From Warburgia ugandensis (lineage: Eukaryota > Streptophyta > Magnoliopsida > Canellales > Canellaceae), in assembly GCA_035236585.1 (NCBI GenBank), contig CP141132.1, positions 53,385,880 through 53,449,879 on the forward strand: 64,000 nucleotides of DNA, given 5' to 3'. The translations under genes and the position numbers were made by a program. Of this stretch, positions 40,181 through 52,145 are shown in pieces. Within the stretch, counting starts at the first letter, position 1. Each line of letters opens with the position of its first letter. The notes under the pieces were generated by a model, which searched no databases, was not told the DNA's origin, and worked only from the letters and a program-made list of their open reading frames with translations.

Positions 40181-43100
40181 TATCTAAGAAGGAAACAACT
40201 AACTAAAAGGAAACAATTAAGCTAGCTAAGCAATTAGAAAGTAACCCTAAAGTAGAATGCAAGCAATTAAAGAAACTAGGAAACAATCTAAATAAAGCAA
40301 GGAAATGAAACAAGATTTTCTAAATCTACAACTAAGGAAATTTACTAAAATTACCATTAACTATAAAAGGAAACTTTATAAAATTGTAACTTCTAAAACT
40401 ACAACTAACTAAGGAATAAAGTAATTAAGAAAAGAAAATGAACTATTTCATTAATGGCCATATTACAAGGAATTGTTACATAAGCTATGGAAATAAAGCA
40501 AATAAAAGAAACAAAGGTACTTTAAATCTGGGTTTGAATTTCGCTATAGGGCCTACATGTTGTGTCACTCAATAGGACCATGTACACTTTTCTTCAATCC
40601 AAAATGCACGAAAGTTACCACTAAGCTTTTCTCATATCCTTAAGCCAACATGTCACAAACTGACAAATCCCATCCAATGATACTTGAGAATGAAGTATTA
40701 GTGCAACCAAGAGAGAGGAGACTTAACACTTTTGCTAAATAATCACACCTGATGAAAGAAAGAAGAATCATGTAAAAGGAAGTGGAAAAAGTTATTGCAT
40801 TTTCCCAAGCCTGAAACTCTTAAAAGAAAGAGGGCAACTTTGAGGAGTTTAGATAAATAAGGGATTAGAGGTAATTTATTTTTAAGGAAGTTGAACCATG
40901 GAGGAGGCTTCCTTAAACATGAAATATAATAGAAGAAAACAAAGTGGAGATAGTGGCCCTTGTTTTAGGACTAACCATTCCTATCCTTAGGAGATGAAGC
41001 GAGAAATAAGCACATGCTATATCCCTACCCACCAACATGAAACACTTAGCTAGGAACTAGGGTGGCTTATGAATGGAATTATAAGTTTCCTCAACCTTAC
41101 TTAAGAAATTAGAATGTTTCCTTATTTCTAAGAATCCTTTCCTTTTCCTTAGTCCAACTCCAAAAAAAAAAAAAGAATTAGAAAAGAGAAAGAGGAATGA
41201 TGCATGAACTAACTAACATGAATTATTCATGAAACCTAAATTAGAAAGTGGGTGTGTGAATGAAATAGAAACTATATGGAATTATAAATGGATAGACAAG
41301 GAAACATGGAAAGAGTATGTGAGTGAAGGAAGATTTGATGATGAAAGATTAAGAGATTTTAATGGAACATGAATGCAAACTTAGCATGGAAGGCTCTATA
41401 TGTGTAACTAAGAAAGTATGTGGGTGTGTTTATAAAAGGAAAGTGGAATGCTTATACTATATGCAACTAAGATGCATGAATCTACTGTGATATGCATGAC
41501 TATCTAAATTAAGAATGCATTTTATATATAAGAATCTAATATGCATGAAGTTCTAAACTAAGCCTAGAAAGTATGCAAAGGAAAATTGAAAGTCAAACTA
41601 AGTTAAACGTGGGTTTCGCTCCTACACTAGGAGAGAAAGAGGAGAGAAAGCTCTGTGAGCTTCCGAATGTCAATTCCTCTAAATTAGGAAAGTGCTAATT
41701 CTAAACTAAGAAAGTGTTAGATTTAAGAATCTACAATTCAACTAGTTTCTATAATATTTCTAAACTAATCCTAAAACATTCCTAAGATGCATGGAAAGCA
41801 AAATGGAAAGTTTCTAAAACTAAAAATCAAGAAATCTAAAAATGGAATTCAAAATTAAGAACTACCTACTTCTAAAATAGGAAAATGCTTAAAAATATGG
41901 AAACTAAGCATGCCAAATGGAAAGTTATATTACAAAAAATCTACAAAGGGAAACTTATGCCAAAGAAACAATCTAGCAATAAAATATACCATGAATGAAA
42001 CTAAATTATTCTACAAAATAAGCCATGCATGTGAAATTGAAAAAGATGCATCCACTAAATTTTGATAGAATGTGTTAAAATTCCAACTCCTACATGCATA
42101 CAAAACTATTCTAATGAAATGGAAATATGATCATGCATCTACTCTACTCTAATATGAAGTAAACTACTATGTTAAAAATGAACTACAAAGCATGTAAAGA
42201 TGAGAAAATTAATATGCAAAACTAAGGAAAAACTACAAAGTAACTATGCATGCACCTACATTGATGACATGTGAGTAGTCTAAACTAAGTAAAAACCTAA
42301 ATGAATGCATTCTAGGAGAAGGTAAATGAAAGAGATATAAGATATAAGAGAAAAAAAAGGATTTATAATAGGTTGAGAGCCTACCTTTATCTCCAAAGGA
42401 TTTGAACATGGAAGCTTGAAGGGAGCTTGGGTGAGGGTGATCTTCCTCCCTTTGTTTGTCCTAGCTTTGGCCTTAAGATCTAAGGAAGTTTGATAGATCC
42501 TTATTGTACTCAAAACACCTCTATTTATAGATTTATAGCTTGGGAGTTAAGAGGATTCAAGGGTTGAGATCAATCTATTTTAATTAAAAGTAATTCAAGG
42601 ACTACATGGCGGGCGGGGGGAGGGGTGGGTTGTGGAATTCAAATAAGGGTAAGTGGGATGGAGATGTAAGGGAATAAGATGGGAAGAAAAAGAAAAGGAA
42701 AGGAAAGCCTAAGGGAAGAAAGGAATGAATGAGGAAAGGAAGATTAAGGAGATAAGAGGAAAGGGAAGGGGGTGAAACCAAATAGGAAGGTGGCCGTTGG
42801 AAAGGGGGAGGTGTGGAATTCAAAATACGAAAGTGGAGGTGGAAAATGGCAGAAAATAAAAAGGAAAAAAGTGAGGAAAAAGAAGGAAAAGAAATTGGTG
42901 GGAAGAAGAGTCAAAGAAATAGAAAATTGGTGGGGAAATCTAGAGTTTTTCATAATTAGAAAGTCCAAAGGGGGACAGGGGGCAGAACTCACATGGGTGT
43001 GTGTGTGTTCAATTTAGAAATGCTAGATGAGATGAATGTTGGAAGAGAATGGATGGTTGAGATCTTCCTTTCCTTACGGTTTTGACTTGACTTTTCAATA

Positions 43101-43750
43101 TAGGAAAGGTAGGTGGGGTTTTGATCTTTTCTTCACTTCAATGCTATCCTTTAGATCATACCTTCCCTTACTTGAATGGATGAGATCCATTTATGGCATG
43201 TAAAACTTCTTTAAACTTCATTTCTTCTCTATCATTGGATTGGATTGCCCTAGGATAAATGGCCTTGATTCTTGTAGATTGTGCTTCAATATCATGCATG
43301 TATAAGGCTTTCAATCATTGGTTGATTCTTCTTCCTTTGGTTGAGTAGGAGAGAGAAAATAAGTAAAAAGTCTTTATATGGGCCCCATTCTTCTTTTTCT
43401 TTCTAAGAAGCTTTTATTGTATATGATTCAGATGTCAATTAAACTTCTTTCATAAGCTTATTAAAGTGGTGGAGTGTATGTAAGCATGCTTGAATTGAGA
43501 TTTTGCCACCATTTCACTCTCATTTGAGATAAAGTTGTATGCAGGTTTCTAGCTACTCTAACTTCAACAGTGACAACCAATGACCATTTTGCAATTTTAG
43601 AAATTTATTTGGTATGTATGGTTCCTCAGTGTAGCTTGGTTTCTAAATTTACTTTTTTAGGTGTAAAATTGGAATTTTTTTCTTTTTTTATTTGTCCTGG
43701 ACTTGCGAAATAGTAGAATTAACCCTAATTAGGGATAATTAAGTGATTTC
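40181..43750 (-). mobile_element. 3.8-kb LTR copy B, right piece
   Basis: Colinear with copy A from about 9850 onwards, including GGAATTGTTACATAAGC, GGAAGCTTGAAGGGAGCTTG, the purine-rich tract and GAATGGATG(A/G)GATCCATTTA. TATA-like TATAAATAGAGG lies at 42529-42540 on the minus strand. The last 60 or so bases of the LTR are missing, because LTR C begins at 43751. With the left piece the copy totals about 3.86 kb. Confidence 0.6.
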
Positions 43751-45402
43751 TGTAATAACCCCAATTTGTGTAAATTGATTGAGAAAATCAATTTAGTTTG
43801 AATTTTTAAAAATTCTAGGATGGAATATTAGGTTATTGAAAATTATATTTTTATCGATATTAAACCATGATTTAAAACTTAGAAATTATGAATGTACTCA
43901 AAAAATCGATCGAAATGACACTAAGTACATTCAATTCCGAGTTAAAATGAAAAATCCCTAATTTTCTTCATTTTTATGAATAAAAGGGTAAAATGATAAT
44001 TTTACCTATAATCAAGATCTAAGACATTAATATTTAGAATTTAATTGCAAATACAATTCCAATGCCACTAAGTATGCTCAATTCCGAGTCTGAGAGAATA
44101 AAATGGATTTTTCTCTATAAAAGGGCAAAATGGTCCTTTCACACCTTTGTGGGGCCCCACAAGGGGCCCACAAATGAATCTAATGGCTAAAAAATATATA
44201 ATGAATGGTCAAACCACTACCATCTGATAGTGGAGAAGGAGGTGGTAGTGGAGGATCCAATGTTAATTTAATATTCAAAAGAATTGAACACAATTATTGC
44301 AACTAATTATGAAAAATTCAAAAACATCTATAAATACACCCCCAAAAATCCTCCAAAAATATTCATTAAAATTACCACAAAATTATCTTGCTTCCCCTAA
44401 AAAAAAATAATCTAGCTTCATTCCCAAATTTCCAAAACTCCCAAAAATCTCTCTTCTTTCACTTTCTCTCTCCTCTCTCTAGATTGGAACAGGAGACCTA
44501 AATTCAATTATGCACTCTATTACAAATTAAATCTCATAAACCCTACCATTCATATTTTCCTCAACTACCTTATCTACAAAACACCAAAATAAATTTCAAG
44601 ATCCAACGGTGCAATCGATGGAAAATCATAAAACAAGAGGTTATCGGTCAATCTTATCATCAACGGGATATTTCTTTAAAATCGGGCTGCAAAACATATG
44701 TTTTTCTCCAATCAAGTAGGTGAAAACTCTTCCCATACTTATTTCACATTAGTTTATATTATTTTTATTTTTCTAAAATTAGTTTTAGGTTAAAAATTAT
44801 AAAAATCAAGTAAGGACAAGAACCCTTCATTTCTATATGATGGAGGGCTCAGATGGAAAATGTAAGCTATCCAATTGATCAAGAAGGGCCCAAAACCCCT
44901 AGGGTATAATTTTCATGAAATTTAATAAAATTTTGAGCCTTTGATTGAAGAGGAATTGATTAGATCGTCCAAAGGCCCAAAACCCCTAGGGTATAATTTT
45001 CATGAAATTTAATAAAGTTTTGAGCCTTTGATTGAAGAGGAATTGATTAGATGGTCCAAAATGGACTGTCTGATCTTCATAATAAGATCGGATCTTGGGA
45101 CGCCATAGAAGAACGCCGCATAGAAATGCACCCTATGGGAGCGTATCCTCTTGCACATCGAGTGCAATCGCAGTGGTTCGGACCGTCGTTCTGTTGGGCC
45201 CAAATCAAATCTAGACCCTCGGAACGACTGTAAACTTCAATATTCAATTGTGGAGTCACCTGAACTCCAAATCAAGATAAGAAAGAAGCTATGGAATTCT
45301 TGTAATGTCTATTTTCTTCTGAAATCATAAAATGGATAAAAATCTTCACGAAACTTTCTATTTTGAAGAAATAAGCTTCCAATGTTCATGATTTTCAATA
45401 TC
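43751..45402 (+). mobile_element. Diverged LARD-family LTR C, left piece
   Basis: Opens TGTAATAACCCCAATTTGTG, the same start as the LARD LTR but on the plus strand. It keeps CTATAAATA (44338-44346) about 590 nt in, followed by a CCCCAAAAATCCTCC-type leader, and a GC-richer block at 45090-45230. Interrupted at 45402 by LTR D. Substantially diverged from the LARD LTRs, so it is an older insertion or a sister subfamily. Confidence 0.75.
44887..45060. repeat. 87-bp tandem duplication in LTR C
   Basis: Two adjacent units with GGCCCAAAACCCCTAGGGTA starting near 44887 and 44974, nearly identical. The LARD LTRs have only one unit, so the duplication is private to LTR C. Confidence 0.9.
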
Positions 45403-45907
45403 TGTGTATCACCCCAGGTTTTTATAACATTTTTTTTATAATAACAATTATAGTCGGGATCCCAAAATCAAAAGGTTCTATTCATTTTTGTATTAGAACA
45501 TTTACTTAAAAACCTTTGGGTGTTATCTCCTTTTTCTAAAAACATCATGACCACTATTAAAAGATAAATATAAGTACACAGTAATAAATTTAAGACAATA
45601 CTAATATCAAATCCAACATCAAAAGTAATGGCGCCTTTATTTTTAAAACAATAATTATCCAAAAAGCATAATAATGTGGCTTAGGGTCTATTCATCATAA
45701 GTTCCATCATACTTAAAGACATGTCCATAATATATATAAATGTTATAATCAAATCCATATAATGAAGGTATACAGTCCATAAAATAGGTTCAAATTGTAG
45801 TCCATCTAATCATTCACGTCGACCTATCTATCAACCAAATCAAAGTGGTCACCACTACTATCACTGTCCCTCCATGGCCTTACCTTTCCTTCTGTCGAGT
45901 TTGGTAT

Positions 45908-45953
45908 CTGAGGCATTGTACAATGAAGCAATGCCTCAGCAAGCTATTGCTTG
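45908..45953 (-). other. Conserved double hairpin, LTR D
   Basis: CTGAGGCATTG (45908-45918), 10-nt loop, CAATGCCTCAG (45929-45939), then CAAGC-TATT-GCTTG (45940-45953). Compared with the LARD stem, two neighbouring pairs (A-T, T-A) are replaced by G-C and C-G on both arms. Confidence 0.8.
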
Positions 45954-46877
45954 TGTAGGTACATAGACATTTAATGTGATAACAAATAAAACATTAAAAG
46001 CACTTTGAATATCGCTGATGAGGAAAGTATAGGTCATAATATCCATAGAATATAAGTATCATAAACAAAGCATCATGTGCGATAAAACATGGATCTCATG
46101 AGTATAAAGCATGATAATCTCATAACTAAAAAAAATAGAACATGATCCAATGAGCATAGAATAACAAGCAGGGCGGCCGAATGTATGTTGTTCCCATGAG
46201 TGTCTCATACACTCGTACAACATATCATGAGTACTCATATACATCCTTTGAGTGTTGTCACACCCAGGCATACAATACCTCTCCATGCTCATCATGCAAG
46301 CATATAGAACAACAGTATGGATAGTCATGTTGTAGTGGCAACCATTCCAGGGTCTTAACCACCAGCGCTCCACGTCAACACCATAACGGGAGACTTAAAC
46401 CCCATGGAAAGGCTCGGACCAGTAGTGTGGACTATCTATGTTACCAACCCCTACCGAAAGCCATTTGTGGGAAGGAGTCCATCACATCACAAATTCAAAG
46501 GATGGGTGGCTAGCCCTACTCCTTCCTAGCATGACATCCACCAGGTTAGAGCACCCATCAAAAATCACAAAATAAGAAAATTGTGTATCTCGTAAAACTA
46601 GGAGCACTCGTGGCACACAATCCCCATGGCACACCCTCATCCCGGGGTTAGCCTCTCAAAGGACTAGCCACCAAGCCTCCACCACCAATTTTTTTGAAAA
46701 CCCATCAATCTCTGTGATACAATAAAGAAAGATAATTACTAATCATACATAAGATATGTGGTATCAATACCATAAAACAATCGATCATGAAAGCCTATTC
46801 AATACACTATCGAAATCTCATATCGATCATAACATAAAAATTTGAATCTCATAAAATCTCAAACTAAATAAACAAGT

Positions 46878-47123
46878 TGTGAAGCCTTGGCCTATGAGGG
46901 CTGGCCAAAAAGAGCTGGTAGGCTTCTAGGCAAGGTGAGGAATTGAGAGTTTAGTCCCACATTGCCCAGGGAAGAGAAAGCTGGGCCATTTATAAAAATT
47001 CAGGTGTTTCTAATGGTCATGACGCATTTTCCCTAAGAAACTGGGGAAAAGCAAAGCCATGAGGGGTGTATGGGCACCCCAAAGTGGACAATATTGTGGC
47101 TGTTGGAACCCCAGGATGTTACA
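46878..47123 (+). mobile_element. TRIM-like 246-bp solo LTR
   Basis: Ends TGTGAAGCC...GGATGTTACA (TG...CA), flanked by a perfect 5-bp TSD CAAGT (46873-46877, 47124-47128). Inside, TTAGTCCCACATTG and, further on, a TATA-like CATTTATAAAA are typical of short plant LTRs with a promoter. No coding capacity. It is nested in LTR D, itself nested in LTR C. Confidence 0.75.
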
Positions 47124-48843
47124 CAAGTGACAATCAATCACAATCAACCATGATGCTATGATAATAGAAGGTTTTATAAATCAAAATATAACATTAAATG
47201 TTGTCACCTACCTTAATGAGAATACAACCAAATCAGATCAAGTGCTACTTCTCACAAACCGCGCATTCTGATGCACCTGTCAGCATCATAGCACTATTTC
47301 ACGTTATTTATTTCCTCTCCATAGAATCTATAGCAATCCAATCATTGGATCATTCTTTAAGTTCTCTATTTATGATTGGATCATTAATTCTGATCTTATT
47401 CATCATTAAACAATGTCATTTCATGTTCATCTACTCATTTTAAATGTGTATCTAAAGTTTACACCTTGATCTGACAGTCAAATCACTCTTAGATCAATAA
47501 TTTCCAAATTTTGGTTTAAATCAATGGTCCAGATCAATTCTAAGCTAAACATTCTTAATCCGTTCCTTAGATTCATCAATTTATCATTTGAATCATTCAA
47601 TTGTTTAAGTTCTAAGGCCTGATCATCCTCTGATCGGCTTGATCTAAGTAATTGAGTACATTTTTTTAGGTTTGATCAACTAACTATGCGTAGATCAAAG
47701 TTTAGAGGTTAAATTCATTTTCGCTTCATTGAGATGATTCCAACGGACCTTTCAGATCGAAGATCGGGCTTTTGTAGCCTCCTAAATCTCAGAAAAACCA
47801 TTTCAAATCAAAATTCAATAAAAAATCCTATTTTACAACAGTTTATACCATGTAAACTAGCGTCCTTGGGATGTACCAATTCCAAAATGTGCCGCAGAAA
47901 GCATTGCATGCGTCCTGGTCGTCGAGACACTCCCCGCATGCGCCTTGGTTTCCATGATGTCGGGCGTTTTGGCCATCCATGACAACTCGCAACAACATCC
48001 CCACGTGCGCACTACACGCGTGCACGACAGAGAGCTCCCATGCGCCATCTATGCTTGGGCATCCCAGTCCGTATCCTAGATGCATCATACATCGGGGATG
48101 ATGAACCCGAGCCGTCCATTTTCTTTTGGCCTGATGGGAGCCCTAGATGCTCTGATATTTTATATGTTTTCACTGTTTCTAAGGTTTTTGGGTCCAAAGA
48201 TCACATTGAATGGCTCAGATCTATCATTTGAGGTGTCCTTAATGTGGGTCTAACCATGATCCATGGTTTTAATTTCCTAAGCCATCCAACTACCATTTAG
48301 CCCAAATCTAGCCCAGATATGTGAGGGGAAAGTTGGAAAACAAAGTGAAAAACAAGTTAGAGTATGTGGCTTACCTGATTAGAGCCACAGACGAAAGATT
48401 GGAGCCCTATGATGCCTACAAACTTTCGTTCGTGTTAGTGGCGTGTAAAGGAAAAAACTAGGGTTTTTCTTTGGTTGTTTGGTGTGGGAATGTAAAGGGA
48501 ACATGCTTTTTGTAGTTGTAGATCCAATTAATTCACAGGAAAGGCAGATCACCACCTCTCTCTGCATGCTATGAGTTAGGGATGGAAAGGTCATGCCGTT
48601 ATCAAAATGACCCCCTCTAATTCGTATCCCTGCCTAATTACCAAATTACCCTTGTAACTTAAAATATTCATATCTCTATCATCCAAAGTCTGTTTTTGAT
48701 GTTCTTTATACCGTTCAATTTCTATCATCATGTACTTTCTAAATTTAGTGGTTTCAAAATCAAATTCTATTCATAGAATTTTTAATTTAATTAATTAATT
48801 TAATTACTAATTTAAGGTTAAAAATTGAGGATATTACAATATG

Positions 48844-51800
48844 AAATGATCAGATCTTGGGGATCTAATTTAAGGATGAAATAATGTTCAAATAAAGTGA
48901 TATGTATTATTTATTATGACATATATAAGATAAATTAAGAAATCTATCCTTTATGGTAGAAAAACCCTAAAAGCACAAAGGGACCCTCTTGATCAATAAG
49001 ATCAAGTATGATCAAACTTAGTGGATGGGTTGTATGAATGGGATTATGATGGAATCCAATGAGATCATGGATTAAATGTGCAAAAACAAATGGATATGAT
49101 CTTTGGCCCTTAATGAAGTAAAAGCCCTAAATGCAATTAAAACCCCTGATTTGAAGAAAAAGATCTAAAATCTAATGGATGGATCATAAGTAAAAGTTTC
49201 TAATAATATTAATCTAATTAGTGTACTTGTATTTTATTTTATAATAGAATTTTAAATGTGATTTATGTTATAAATTAGGAAGCATGATAGTGTAATTCTT
49301 AAATTTTAGCATGCTATGCTTTATATGTTATTAGATTGTTATAATAAGTTGGTAATTTAATTATCTTGGGGTCATGTTAGTTTGATATTAAGATTTTAGC
49401 ATGATTCTATTAGATTACTAGTAAAATTTCATGTATTTCATAAGCTAGGATCATGCTAGTTTAAGTATAGTTTTATTTCATTAGGTTAAGTTACATTCCT
49501 AGGAAGCATGTTAGTATAAATAGTTGTTAAATTTATATTGGATATATGCTTTAAAATTTATGATTTATTTATTGTCAAATTTTATTAGTAGATTCAAATG
49601 TTAAATAGTTGTTAAGATATAATGAGCATAAATCATCAAAAATATAAACTAATGGAATATAGAGATTCGTAGACAATTAAGATGAGTGAATGACTTTGAC
49701 TTAATATTAGTACGAGCTATAGTTGTAGGATAATATAAGGATTATTAAATCCTTGGCCCAAACTAGGAGAATAATAAGCCCCATGAATGAAATTTTAAAT
49801 GTTCATGGATTTAATTAAAATCAATTAGAAAGATTACTTAGGGTTAAAATACTCATAGGAACCTTATGAAAGGTTGAGCTAAGGTTACTGTAGTGAATGC
49901 TGAACATGGTGGTTAAGGGGGTTCTCTAATAGAGCCTCATTCTTCTCCTACCTTCCATTGATGTTTGTGAGGTCTAAATGCCTCCTTACATGAGGATTGA
50001 AGTAACCACTTTGTGTTCATCCACTCAGCTAGTAAGCCTTAGTCAATTAGAAATACGAAGAGCTGTCTAGACTTAGGATGGAATAAGCTATCTTCAACCA
50101 GTAAAACATTAACTGGTTGAATAATAATAATAAGAGCATAAAAGGTTAGTAAATTATTTAATCCTAATAAAAATTGTAAGTAAGATAAGGATGATCAAAC
50201 AAGATCCATATGATCTTGAATGATCAAGAACAATAAGAATCCTAATGTTGTATTTTATTACGTATCTATGTATGTATGTTATAGACAAATCTAGAAAGAG
50301 AATCCAAACCCTTAATCAAATATAATTCAAGGAAGAGAACCAAGATCATCTTACTTAGGGATGATCAAACAACTGAACTTAGATCAAAGAAGAACTAGAT
50401 GATAGAAGATCTAAGTCCTTAATCTTTATCAACAAGTATAAATTATTGATCAAAGGATCTAAGAAAGATCAAGATCAAAGAAAAGGATTCCACAAAGACT
50501 TAGAATAGAAAATACTTAGATATGAAAGACTAGAAGATCATTCTAACCATCAGATCTATTGATCAATATGATAGACACTATCTGAGGAAGATAGATCATG
50601 ATAGGACAAATGATCTAGATACTTTATATCAAAGAACAAGATTTAAAAAAAAAGAATATAGAGAGGATAAAAAATAAGGATTATTCAGATTGTATAAATA
50701 TTGACAGTATGTATGAATTTACAGATTTCTTACGTCAGTCAAGATCATGGAAGATCTAAAGAGATAGATCACTACTTGAAGGTAGGAGGATTTTATGAAT
50801 GCATCTACATGAGATATACATGTTGAATACATGATCTTATGTCTAGAAATGTTGACAAGTGTAATGTAAATACTTGTATTAAATCCCTTGAAAACCCTTA
50901 TGATCCAACCAAAACACATATGAAATGGTTAAGTTAGAATTGAGGAAAAAACTCTACGTGAATAGGGAACTAGAAGATATTCTAGCCCTAAGTAAACAGA
51001 TAAATTGTCTGATACATATGAGAATTACTTTACATACAAGCATGAAGGATTGTGGTTTTGTTTTAAATAGGCATATGCCTGGGGATGTTATGTTGGGAGA
51101 GTTAGTAGGGTTTGGCCACCCGCTCTCCAAAACTTGTTATGATATGGATACCAAGCTTAAGTGAGGCTAAAAGTTAGGTGGGGCAATTATGGGAAGGCTA
51201 CCATTGTGACAGCCATGGTCCCCCCATACGGACATGGATATTGTGATTTCCACCAAGGATGGTATAGGTGGATTATTAGGCAGTTATTTGTTTGCACTGG
51301 TACGAATTTTGATCACATGCATAGTAGTCCTTTGAGTATTTTACATTATGACACATGGCATAGTGAGAGGCCTTATGATATGGCATAATGAGGTGCCAAT
51401 ATTGCTCAAATAAGGGAGCATTTTCCTAGCAGAGTCTGAATGTTTTATCAACTCAGTATCGTTGAGTGTGATTATTGATGTTTGAGATATTAACTACTTT
51501 TCATGATTTTGACCGTATATATATCTATACGACATATACAGTATGTATGTATAAGGATGTACATATATGACAAAGTAAAGAGATTGATCCATGAGAATGA
51601 ATAATGGGATTATGAAGTATTAGGATTATACTGTCAAATTATTATGCTTCTTGAATCCCCTACCAAGCATAGCTTGCTGAGATATTGTAAATGTTTGAAT
51701 GTTTACAATATCTCAGATACAGAGAAGGATAATTAGGAGCTCAAGATTCAATAAGACTTGGAAGAATAATCAATCAAGGTATATCCCTTGAAGACATGTA

Positions 51801-52145
51801 TTTTTATTTGAGAGCATTGTAGTGTATTGAGAATTTTTATTGTGTGGTGAGCTTTGAAATTTGGATTATATAATTTAGACAAGTATTGTTCTGATACTCG
51901 GGCTGTTCTGTGAACCACTGGATAGATTCTGGAATTTAATAAAAGTATATTCCTTCAATGGAATTTTATCTTGTACAACAATTCTACTTATGTTATGTAT
52001 GAAGTGATGACTTGGGTTTTTCAAAACAAGTTCTAAAGAAAAGAATTTTTGCTACTTTGTTTTGCAAAATTTTTTTACTACTAAGGGCCCTGCCTTTGAA
52101 AAATGTATTACAAAATGTGTTACAAAAACTCGGGTAGCTGTTGCA
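48844..52145 (+). mobile_element. Diverged LARD-family LTR C, right piece
   Basis: Continues the LTR colinearly with the minus strand of the LARD LTRs, for example TATGGTAGAAAAACCC near 48952, the hairpin region near 51660, and CATTGGAAGAATATACTT-type text around 51940. It ends near AAAAACTCGGGTAGCTGTTGCA. The last few bases are uncertain and no matching TSD is seen next to 43751, so one end may be altered. A loosely PBS-like string GCATCATGGGC follows. Without LTR D, LTR C is about 4.95 kb. Confidence 0.65.
51664..51716 (+). other. Conserved double hairpin, LTR C
   Basis: CAAGC-ATA-GCTTG (51664-51676) followed directly by CTGAGATATTGTAAA (51677-51691), 10-nt loop and TTTACAATATCTCAG (51702-51716), a 15-bp perfect stem. 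Same order as in the LARD LTRs when read in element sense. Confidence 0.8.

Larger units (their letters stand above)
45403..48838 (-). mobile_element. LTR D, solo LTR nested in LTR C
   Basis: On the minus strand it runs TGTAATATCC to GGGTGATACACA. Flanks ATATC (45398-45402) and ATATG (48839-48843) are a TSD with one mismatch. LTR C text resumes cleanly after it. It shares terminal text, a CpG-richer block (47870-48060) and the double hairpin with the LARD LTRs but is strongly diverged. Without the nested TRIM it is about 3.19 kb. No PBS, PPT or coding, so a solo LTR. Confidence 0.7.

Noticed and set aside
42602..43017. Pro/Ser/Phe-rich and Lys-rich frames near 42.6-43.0 kb
   Set aside because: They fall in the purine-rich tract shared with LTR copy A, where the frames are not conserved.
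47734..48231. Cluster of overlapping frames on both strands around 48 kb
   Set aside because: GC-richer part of LTR D with no protein motif.
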